From NCBI GenBank assembly GCA_013214945.1, contig JABSRT010000016.1, forward strand, positions 49,677 through 113,676: a stretch of DNA of 64,000 nt, read 5' to 3'. Both the position numbers and the translations under genes were made by a program. How positions within the stretch are numbered: the stretch's first letter is position 1; the number at the start of each line of letters is the position of its first letter. Source of the DNA: Gammaproteobacteria bacterium. GTDB taxonomy: Bacteria > Pseudomonadota > Gammaproteobacteria > Enterobacterales > Psychrobiaceae. The notes below the pieces were generated by a model. That model saw only the letters and a list, made by a program, of their open reading frames with translations, had not been told where the DNA came from and did not search any database. Shown piece by piece: positions 43,271 to 51,086 of this stretch.

Positions 43271-43591
43271 TCATTGGTCGGTATTTATTTTTAAAGATAA
43301 CTCTTTAATGAAAGCTAGCTTTTGAACGTCATTAAGCTTGGCAATCAAACAAGCTAACTCAGCAGTATAGGTTGACTCACAAAAGAAGTAATTAAGTGGT
43401 ACACCTAACGCATCAGCTATGCGTTGCAGCGTGTCAATATCAGGTGTGTGACGGCCCTTTTCGTAATGGTTCATGCGAGCGCTCGCAGAATTAAAGTCGA
43501 TGCCAATGCGCAGCCCTAAATCCTTTTGAGTGAGCTGTGCGTTGTTTCTTGCCTCTTTTAGGCGAACCGGAATTAAATTCTGTTTAGTCAT
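43271..43591 (-). CDS. XRE-family helix-turn-helix regulator
   Basis: A 106-residue regulator with a Cro/C1-type HTH (residues about 8-68: RLKEARNNAQLTQKDLGLRI, MNHYEKGRHTPDIDTLQRIA) and a C-terminal tail of about 38 residues with no clear domain. The start is ATG 43591. A 19-bp inverted repeat upstream (43618-43636) is a candidate operator for autorepression. A decayed paralogue lies at 55872-56081, 12 kb away. Target genes are unknown. Confidence 0.87.
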   Translation of the reverse strand: MTKQNLIPVRLKEARNNAQLTQKDLGLRIGIDFNSASARMNHYEKGRHTPDIDTLQRIADALGVPLNYFFCESTYTAELACLIAKLNDVQKLAFIKELSLKINTDQ

Positions 43592-43617
43592 TTACTTTGT
43601 ACCTTATTAACTTGAAT

Positions 43618-43636
43618 AACTTAGATTAACTAAGTT
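43618..43636. promoter_or_regulatory. Candidate XRE operator upstream of the XRE gene
   Basis: AACTTAG and CTAAGTT flank five bases, 27-45 bp before the XRE start. The flank of the pseudogene at 55872-56081 keeps similar sequence, CTAAGTTT, next to the same-looking upstream segment ACCTTATT. Confidence 0.5.
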
Positions 43637-44286
43637 TTCGAGATTAAAGAATAGCTAGTAATCAAGAGGGCAGAGTAGTTGTAAATTCTCGACTATACTC
43701 AGAAAAATAGTTGGTGAGTATTGATGACTCGACGATCTCGACTCAACCTTGCTGGTGCCCCTCAACATGTCATATAGCGTAGTCATAATCGGCAAGCGTG
43801 CTTTTTAATTACAGATTATTATTCTGTATATTTAAATAAACTAGTACATGACAGTAAAAAATTCGCCGTTGATGTGCACGCCTTTGTATTGATGGCTGTA
43901 GTGGTAAATAAGTAGCACTTGAGAGTTTTATTTTAAGCACAAGATTATTGGAAATGGATGTAATAGGGTTGTATGTTACTGGTAATATCACTCATGTGAA
44001 ATGGTCAAACTCTCATTGGAGTTGACAATAATATGACGCGATATCAAAAATATAACGAATGGATGTGATTTAAGAGCTTTCCCGTGTTGTAATTATCACT
44101 ACAACTCCAAGAAGCGTTTAGTTATCAGTAATGTTTTAAGATAAAAGGGAAAAATTGCTACTTTCTGATAATTGTAAATGCTAGAGTTAGAGTATTAAGC
44201 CTATAATATATCTATACTTTGTAGGTACAATTTTTTATCGGTTATTAATTTTAAATATTTCAACAGAGAATATACGAATACTGATT
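43637..44286. other. Intergenic region of about 650 bp
   Basis: No convincing gene is present. The sequence is AT-rich, with a TTGACA at 44022 but no well-spaced -10. It separates the minus-strand XRE gene from the plus-strand MerR-receiver gene and presumably carries both promoters. No repeat family was recognised. Confidence 0.4.
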
Positions 44287-44853
44287 ATGGCGTCTAAAAA
44301 AAGTTATTTAACACCTAATAAAGTTGCTGAGCTACTGATGGTTTCTCCTTCCGCTATCCGTTTGTGGTCCGAAAAAGGTGATTTGAAAGCGATGGTAACC
44401 GCAGGGGGACATCGACGATTCAAATTGGAAGACATTAAGCAATTTGCTTGTGATAAGAAAATTCAACTTAATATTGTCAATGACAACAAACCAAAAGTTT
44501 TAATCGTAGATGATGAGAGCCTGTTTGCTCAATTCTTGAAAACAGCATTGTTGGTCAATGACGAAGAACTTGAAGTCGCAATAAGTTTGGATGGTTTTGA
44601 TGCTGGAATTATGGTGAAAGAATTTCAACCTACGGTTGTTTTACTCGATATAATGATGGAAGGAATTGATGGGTTTCAAGTTTGTAAAAAAATTAAACAA
44701 GACCCTCTGCTTCAGCATATTCGGGTTATCGTATTGTCAGGGAATATAACACTATCACAAAAACAACGCCTTATGGATTTAGGCGCTGAAACTTGCTTTG
44801 ATAAACCCGTTGATATGTCAGAACTAATTCGCCGACTCTACGTTCAATATTAG
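44287..44853 (+). CDS. MerR-type HTH fused to a receiver domain
   Basis: A 188-residue protein. Residues about 7-55 form a MerR/excisionase-like helix-turn-helix (YLTPNKVAELLMVSPSAIRLW, AGGHRRFKLEDI). Residues 68-188 form a response-regulator receiver with Asp121 in VVLLDIMMEGIDG and the Lys in CFDKPVD. DNA binding at the N-terminus and phosphorylation at the C-terminus is the reverse of the usual order. It lies convergent to, and 5 bp from, the REC-EAL gene of the next module, so it is likely part of the same signalling system. Confidence 0.86.
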   Translation: MASKKSYLTPNKVAELLMVSPSAIRLWSEKGDLKAMVTAGGHRRFKLEDIKQFACDKKIQLNIVNDNKPKVLIVDDESLFAQFLKTALLVNDEELEVAISLDGFDAGIMVKEFQPTVVLLDIMMEGIDGFQVCKKIKQDPLLQHIRVIVLSGNITLSQKQRLMDLGAETCFDKPVDMSELIRRLYVQY

Positions 44854-44858
44854 TCTAT

Positions 44859-46055
44859 CTATCGAGAACTTGTATTCCCATACTCCCAATCTGTAAATTC
44901 TGAGGCAGACATAGGCTTAGCAATAAAATAGCCTTGAGCGATATCACAACCTGCCTCTAACAGAATATCCCACGTTGCTTGGTTCTCTATGCCCTCTGCA
45001 ACAACATTCATATTCAGCTTATGACCTAACATAATACAGGTTTCAACGATCGCTCTACTGTCGTGGTCGTCTAACATATTAGAAACAAACGACTGATCTA
45101 TTTTTAATTCAGTAAACGGAATTTTATGCAGTTGCGATAGTGAAGAAAAACCAGTACCAAAATCATCAATCGAGAGTTGAAAGCCTTTCAAGCGTAAGCG
45201 AGTAAGAATATCTAAAGAAGTAGTAATGTTGTTCATCAGGGTACTTTCTGTTACTTCTAACATAAACATCGCAGGATCTAAGTGGTGCAGTTTAACTAAC
45301 TTTTTTAACTGTTCTGGCAATTGAAGGCTGGTTATATTTTGTGCAGAAATGTTAATTGATAATTTTGTTGCCTTACCCATATTTTGCCACTTCATTGATT
45401 GCTCAATCGCTAAGTAGATTATCTCTTCAGTGAGTTGTCCCATTTGTCCTGAGCGCTCTGCAAGAGGGATGAATTTGTCAGGGGAAATTAAGCCATGCTC
45501 AGGGTGTTGCCATCTAACCAATACTTCGGCTCCAAATATATCGGCCGTTTTCATCAGTATCTGAGGCTGAAAATTAATAATAAACTGGTTGTTTTTTAGC
45601 GCCTGTTGCAAGTCGTCTTTGTCTGGGATAAATGTGGCAGAATTTGGTTTTACTTTGCCGGGTAGCTTCACTTCGTTATTTATATTTTGATCAAATAATG
45701 TAGAAAGTAATGATATTAATTCAGTCGTCGGGATTGGTTTTGTAAAATGTTTAGCAACCCTTAAGCCATGGTCTTGAGCTAGGGCCTCAGCTGAGTGTAA
45801 TACTCCTCGATCGTAGCCACTAATAAGCACTAGGGTTGCAGTAGCGTTGCTTTTAGCTAGGAAGCGAATAACTTCAATCCCATCCATATTAGGCATCATT
45901 AAATCGAGTAAAATGATATCGTCATCGTTGATTTTTACCTTTGAAAAAAGACGAGAGCTTTGAAATGTTTCAATATTTAAAAATAAAGGCTTGGCGATTG
46001 CTTCAAGTAAATCACAGGTAAAAGGATCATCATCAACAATAAATAACTTACTCAT
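44859..46055 (-). CDS. Response regulator with receiver and EAL c-di-GMP phosphodiesterase
   Basis: A 398-residue protein starting at ATG 46055, overlapping the kinase stop as ATGAGTAA. The receiver (MSKLFIVDDDPFTC; DIILLDLMMPNMDG) is followed by an EAL domain with metal and catalytic residues apparently intact: FGAEVLVRWQHP (EVL variant of EAL), SINISAQN, LEVTES, SIDDFGTGFSSL, LKIDQSF and VAEGIEN. It should degrade c-di-GMP when phosphorylated by the adjacent kinase. A GTG nine bases upstream is a weaker alternative start. Confidence 0.9.
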   Translation of the reverse strand: MSKLFIVDDDPFTCDLLEAIAKPLFLNIETFQSSRLFSKVKINDDDIILLDLMMPNMDGIEVIRFLAKSNATATLVLISGYDRGVLHSAEALAQDHGLRVAKHFTKPIPTTELISLLSTLFDQNINNEVKLPGKVKPNSATFIPDKDDLQQALKNNQFIINFQPQILMKTADIFGAEVLVRWQHPEHGLISPDKFIPLAERSGQMGQLTEEIIYLAIEQSMKWQNMGKATKLSINISAQNITSLQLPEQLKKLVKLHHLDPAMFMLEVTESTLMNNITTSLDILTRLRLKGFQLSIDDFGTGFSSLSQLHKIPFTELKIDQSFVSNMLDDHDSRAIVETCIMLGHKLNMNVVAEGIENQATWDILLEAGCDIAQGYFIAKPMSASEFTDWEYGNTSSR

Positions 46056-49000
46056 CACAATCACCGTTTACTTTATTTGCCAGTGCTTGTTGCACTTGCT
46101 CTTTATATTTTTCAATAAAGATATCCAATGATTTATCCATAACCATAACGTGCTCCATTAACCAGTCGGTTAAGTTGGTCGTTAACCACTTTAAAATATA
46201 TTGGTCAGAGTTATTTTTTATTACAGAGGTAAGTGTGTCAGCCATCATATTATGCACTTCGCAGTGGTTCTTATAATAGGGGTAATGACAGGCTTTCATT
46301 GCCAGCTCTTCTCGTTTGAAATGTACATTAGTATATTCAACTAGTTCAGAAATAATTTGATCTAACCGCTGATGAATGTCATTTTTTCCTAACAAGTCTT
46401 GGCAACGATTTAACAGCTTGCACAAATTTTTATGGTCATCATCGAGGAGCCCACCACCATCAATACTCATCTCTGATGTCCATTTTATTCGTCTTATTAT
46501 ACTTGGAGATAATATTTGTTGATGATAGGGTCTTTTAGTATCAAGCGATTGACGAATTAGAGTCAGTAACCGAACTGAGTTATAGGGTTTCTCGAGCACA
46601 GGTGCACAAAGAGTCGTCTTTGCGTTTTCTCCTTGAAACCCACTAGCTAATATCATTTTAGTATCAGGGTAACGTGTTTGTACTTGTGCCATTAACTCAT
46701 AGCCATTCATCTTTGGCATAATAAGGTCTGATACAATTAAATCTACGTGGTGTAGCTGTAATAGCGCTAAACCTTCTAAACCGTTTGCGGCAGTTAGAGT
46801 TTGATAACCATGAGCTAAAAGTATTTCGGTTGCTAAGTTGCAAAGCTGAGGTTCATCATCAACGACTAATATAGTTTCACTACCCGAAAGTACTTGCTTA
46901 TGTTCTATTTTAACGACTGGTTTTTTTTCGGTTATACTCGAGTGAATAGGGAAGTAAAGTAAAAATTGTGTACCTTTGTCTAGCTCTGAATAAACAGTAA
47001 TTGCACCCGCTGATGAACGAATAAAACTATAAACTTGCGCCAAACCTAAACCGGTACCTTGTTTTCCTTTGGTGGAAAAAAAAGGTTCAAAAATTTTATC
47101 TTTTATATCCTCTGTCATGCCTTTGCCATTATCTTCAATACTTAACAACACAAACTCACCCGCTTTAACGTCAAGGGTACTGGCTTGTTCTTTTGATAAA
47201 GTGACTTTGTTCGTTGATATTATTAACTGGCCGCCATTAGGCATAGCGTGCATGGCATTGATGGATATATTAAGCAACATATCTTCAAATGAATTACTGT
47301 CAATATTAACAAAGCTAATATCTTTATTAAGTTTAAGTTGAAGCTCTACTGTGATGAGTGTTTTTGTCAGCATTTCGACATTATTATTAATTAATACATT
47401 AATATTAATGTCACTTTTTTGGGCTGGAGTTTGGCAAGAAAAGGATAATAACTTTCTTGTTAATTGTGCTGCACGAGTGCCCGCTTGACTAATTTGGTCG
47501 ACATAATTAAGTAATTTGGGGGTCTCGGTTAGTTGCATTTTCAACAGCTCCCCATACCCTAAAATCACGCCTAATATATTATTGTAATCGTGCGCGATCC
47601 CCCCGGTGAGTTGACCTAATGCATCCATTTTCTGACTTCGGTTAAAGAGCTCCTCATGATGTTTTATTTTGGTTAAATCCTGACAAACGACAATGAAATG
47701 TCGTTTGTCTAGGGCATTTTTTGGTAATTCAGCTATCGATAAATTGATTGGAAATAACAGATTGTCTTTTGTTTGTGCAGTCACTTCTCGTTCGTAATTT
47801 ATGGTCTTTTCTTCGTAAGTTAATGGGCGATTTTTAATGTGATCATACAATTGGTCGATGCATTCTTCTAATATCAGTAAGTTTATATTTTTTCCTAGTA
47901 TCTCTTCGACTCTAAACCCAAATATACCTTCAGCTGCTTTGTTGAATGTTTGTATCGTACCGGTATCGTCAATAGTAATTACAGCATCGAACATCGCATC
48001 GATAATTTGGGATAACTCTTTTTGTTGTTTAGATATTTTTTTTAGGCTTTTAATATGTACGGTTATGTCATGCCCAATCCCAATTAACCCAGCAATTTCT
48101 CCGTCTTCTTTTAATAGTGGTGCTTTTGTTATTTCTATTATGTTCTTATTCATTGCTAGTGAGGTGCAGTTCTTACTATGAATAGTTTCCCCTGCTAAAA
48201 CTTTCTTATCTTGTGATTCGATTCGAGAACGTTGTTCAACATTTAAGTTGTTCTGATGATCTTTAGTGCCCATTAAAGACTGGACCGATTGATTTTTTGA
48301 TTTCGCAAAAGCATTATTGACCAATATATATTGAAGTTGGCTATTCTTTGCAAAAATAAGATCAGGCGTCGAATTGATAACATTAGTTAACAATGTATTT
48401 GATTCATCTAATTTAAGTTCGGCTTGTTTTCGTTCGGTGATATCAATAATTACGCCTTGGTAAAATATTGCTTTGCCCTGAAGGTCACGTTCAATCGAAG
48501 TTCTAGACTCTATCCAGCATATTTCTTTTGTCGGGGAGGTGATGCGATATTCATGTTTAAATTGTGAAAAACCTCGTTGAGTAAAATATGCAATATCGTC
48601 ATTGAATTTGGTTACATCATCGGGGTGTAGAATATCTTTATATTGGATTTCACCCGTTAGGAAATCATTCGCTCGGTAACCAAATATAATTACATTCTTG
48701 GAAACATACTCAACTGTTCGTGGGGAATCTGCTCGCCAACGAAAAATAACGACAGGGCTGTTTTCAACGACGAGGTTTGATTTTTCGATATCCACCTGCT
48801 GTCGTTTTTGCACCGTGATATCTCGAACACAGATAACAATACCGTGTATGTCATCATCCGATTTTAAATAGGGTAAAAATGTACTCTCCATATATTTTTT
48901 ATCAGATGAAGGAAAACTCAGCCATTGCTCTGTCCTAACTGTCTCTCCTTTCAAACATCGCTCAATGTTAACTTTCGAAATAGAGTTGAAATACTCCTCA

Positions 49001-49941
49001 CCGACAACATCAATAACCTTTTGCCCAATCACCTGCTCAACGGTTAAATTAAACCTTACCGCGTACGCGTTGTTTGCTGCTAAGTATACAAAGTTTTTAT
49101 CCACCAACGCTTGCATGTCTGGTGAGCTGGCTATCATGTATTTAAATTGATGTAAGTATTGGTTTTGATGAAGTACTTTGTTGGCCATTTCGTTAAAAGC
49201 ATGTCCAACTTTGCTTAATTCATCGTTGCCTTTAACGTTAATCGGATTGAACACTTTTTCATCACTGAAGCTTTCTAAAGCGCGTTGTATTATTTGAATT
49301 CTGCGGCTAACAACAAAATTAAGATAAACTGTAATGCAAACAGCGGCCAAAAATAAAGCGATGGCAATTGGGTAGAATAACGATTGAAACCGTAGTAAAG
49401 ACATTGGGTTATCATTATTTAACTGATACTCAATAAATAATGTAGCAACTGTTTCTTGACGCAGTAATTTTGATGAGTGCTGAGGGGTAATAACAGGCAC
49501 TACAGCATAAAGAGTTTTTTTATCATCAGTTACCCACACGTGAATTTTCTTGTTCAGTGTCACTTTTTTTAGCTCATTCAACACGATGACCAATGTAGTG
49601 GGGGTAAAAACTTTTGCTATTGGTTTGTTAATATATTCGATACGCGATGATGCGATAACATTTTTTTTAGCGTTAATTAAAAGTGCTCTGTTAAGGTCTA
49701 TATGAGTGCCCAAAAACGTAATGGTTTTTTGTAGCTGTGCTGTTTCGTTTTCTGAAATAAGAAATAATAATGTTTCTTGTAAAGAAAAAACCTTATCTTT
49801 TACGTCAATAATTTTGTCTTCAAGCGCTTGATTAGCAAAGTGCTTTGATAAGCTACTAAAAACGATTGATAACACAGCGAAAATAACAATAAAAACAACA
49901 GCCGATACTTTGCAACGAAGCTGAGATTGACAGTCGTTCAT
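46048..49941 (-). CDS. Hybrid histidine kinase with four PAS-like domains, receiver and C-terminal hemerythrin
   Basis: A 1297-residue membrane protein. TM1 (about 13-33), periplasmic sensor (35-185), TM2 (187-208) and HAMP (about 210-262) precede four PAS/PAC-like segments (about 265-385, 390-505, 515-640, 645-770). The kinase core has GGIAHDYNNILG with His784, and HATPase motifs NISINAMHAMPNGGQ and LSIEDNGKGMTEDI. A receiver lies at about 1020-1130 (LIVSDLIMPKMNG) and a hemerythrin domain at about 1155-1290, whose iron ligands fit the pattern DDDHKNL, HFKREEL, HCEVHNM, MEHVMVMD. The di-iron domain suggests O2 or NO/redox sensing. It is cotranscribed with the upstream lipoprotein (gap 1 bp) and the REC-EAL gene (8-bp overlap). 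Confidence 0.9.
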   Translation of the reverse strand: MNDCQSQLRCKVSAVVFIVIFAVLSIVFSSLSKHFANQALEDKIIDVKDKVFSLQETLLFLISENETAQLQKTITFLGTHIDLNRALLINAKKNVIASSRIEYINKPIAKVFTPTTLVIVLNELKKVTLNKKIHVWVTDDKKTLYAVVPVITPQHSSKLLRQETVATLFIEYQLNNDNPMSLLRFQSLFYPIAIALFLAAVCITVYLNFVVSRRIQIIQRALESFSDEKVFNPINVKGNDELSKVGHAFNEMANKVLHQNQYLHQFKYMIASSPDMQALVDKNFVYLAANNAYAVRFNLTVEQVIGQKVIDVVGEEYFNSISKVNIERCLKGETVRTEQWLSFPSSDKKYMESTFLPYLKSDDDIHGIVICVRDITVQKRQQVDIEKSNLVVENSPVVIFRWRADSPRTVEYVSKNVIIFGYRANDFLTGEIQYKDILHPDDVTKFNDDIAYFTQRGFSQFKHEYRITSPTKEICWIESRTSIERDLQGKAIFYQGVIIDITERKQAELKLDESNTLLTNVINSTPDLIFAKNSQLQYILVNNAFAKSKNQSVQSLMGTKDHQNNLNVEQRSRIESQDKKVLAGETIHSKNCTSLAMNKNIIEITKAPLLKEDGEIAGLIGIGHDITVHIKSLKKISKQQKELSQIIDAMFDAVITIDDTGTIQTFNKAAEGIFGFRVEEILGKNINLLILEECIDQLYDHIKNRPLTYEEKTINYEREVTAQTKDNLLFPINLSIAELPKNALDKRHFIVVCQDLTKIKHHEELFNRSQKMDALGQLTGGIAHDYNNILGVILGYGELLKMQLTETPKLLNYVDQISQAGTRAAQLTRKLLSFSCQTPAQKSDININVLINNNVEMLTKTLITVELQLKLNKDISFVNIDSNSFEDMLLNISINAMHAMPNGGQLIISTNKVTLSKEQASTLDVKAGEFVLLSIEDNGKGMTEDIKDKIFEPFFSTKGKQGTGLGLAQVYSFIRSSAGAITVYSELDKGTQFLLYFPIHSSITEKKPVVKIEHKQVLSGSETILVVDDEPQLCNLATEILLAHGYQTLTAANGLEGLALLQLHHVDLIVSDLIMPKMNGYELMAQVQTRYPDTKMILASGFQGENAKTTLCAPVLEKPYNSVRLLTLIRQSLDTKRPYHQQILSPSIIRRIKWTSEMSIDGGGLLDDDHKNLCKLLNRCQDLLGKNDIHQRLDQIISELVEYTNVHFKREELAMKACHYPYYKNHCEVHNMMADTLTSVIKNNSDQYILKWLTTNLTDWLMEHVMVMDKSLDIFIEKYKEQVQQALANKVNGDCDE

Positions 49942-49942
49942 T

Positions 49943-50917
49943 TCAATTGCCTACGGGTTTATTTACGAATGGTTTTTGTGGGAACAGTACGCTAGCATCA
50001 AGTTTTTTGTGGAGCAGTTGGTGCTCTAACATCACCGAGATTAACTTCTCGGCGATAGGAATAAGTTGCTGTTCATTGTGCAATAGACGTTGATTTATCT
50101 CAAAGTTGGCCAGTATTAATCCACTATAAGCTTTAATTAGTTCCGGCTGAGTTAAATGCATCCGTTTATTTAGAATTAATAAGGCTTGCTCTGGATATTG
50201 TTTTATAAAATCTAATGATTGATACCACGAGTTAATCAATTCTTGAATAATCATTGGGTTGCTTTTAAGGTAACTATTTCTTACAACGAGAACGTCGACA
50301 ATTTCATTTGGAATTTGTTGACTGGTAAATAAAACGTTGCCGCCTTCACTAATTAGTTTATCTTTTATCGGAGTAAAAGTGACCACTGCATCTAATGCCT
50401 TGCTAAGAAAATCACGCGCATGAGAATCTACAGCCATTTTTTTGATCTTAATATCATTGATCGGCATATTATTGAGAGTTAACGCGCGGGTTAACATATA
50501 TGCACCAAGTGCCGTGCTTTCAATGCCGATGGTTTTACCTTTTAAATCACTAAATGAATTGAGACTATTTTGCCCAATAATGGCGTCTGCACCATTTGAT
50601 ATGTCAAACACTAAAACAATGCTAATTTGTTCACCATTTTCCAGCAGCAATAAAGCTTCATCGAGCGTTATAGCTGCCGCATCGATCACTTCGTTACGGA
50701 ATGCTTGTAGAACTTGTGTTGCGGATGAAAGTTCAACAAGCTTAAATTTGTTGTGATCAAAAAAATGTTTTTCTCTTGCCAGATATAATGGTTCATAGCC
50801 AGGCCAAACATTTGTGCCAACGTTCAGTTTTGAATAAGGTTGTTCAACACAACCGGTAAGAAAAATTGTAATAAAAAGTAATATACTTAAATTATATTTA
50901 ACTTTATTTTTCATCAT
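49943..50917 (-). CDS. Binding lipoprotein (NMT1/ThiY-like), first gene of the kinase operon
   Basis: A 324-residue substrate-binding protein with a lipobox LTGC (residues about 20-23) after a hydrophobic signal. The mature part has the ABC nitrate/taurine/thiamine-precursor family pattern: LNVGTNVWPGYEPLYLAREK, RNEVIDAAAITLDEALLLL, LKGKTIGIESTALGAYML, KALDAVVTFTPIKDKL. No permease or ATPase gene is nearby. It ends one base before the kinase gene, so it is inferred to hand a periplasmic ligand to the kinase sensor domain, not to a transporter. Start ATG 50917 has GGAGA upstream. Confidence 0.87.
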   Translation of the reverse strand: MMKNKVKYNLSILLFITIFLTGCVEQPYSKLNVGTNVWPGYEPLYLAREKHFFDHNKFKLVELSSATQVLQAFRNEVIDAAAITLDEALLLLENGEQISIVLVFDISNGADAIIGQNSLNSFSDLKGKTIGIESTALGAYMLTRALTLNNMPINDIKIKKMAVDSHARDFLSKALDAVVTFTPIKDKLISEGGNVLFTSQQIPNEIVDVLVVRNSYLKSNPMIIQELINSWYQSLDFIKQYPEQALLILNKRMHLTQPELIKAYSGLILANFEINQRLLHNEQQLIPIAEKLISVMLEHQLLHKKLDASVLFPQKPFVNKPVGN

Positions 50918-51086
50918 ATCAATCTCCGACTTCTCGATCGAAAAAGTCGTTCTGGTTGGCTAATAATTTTAAAATTTAACTTATACGATAGTAGTTTCGT
51001 TGAATACACCAATATTGCTACATTGTTAATGTAGTGTCATTAATAGGTAGTTCTAGCAATGAACCAAATAGTTTATTTTATGGTGT

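Noticed and set aside
44022..44056. TTGACA with a TATAAC-like element upstream of the MerR-REC gene
   Set aside because: The spacing of about 23 bp is too long for a sigma-70 promoter.
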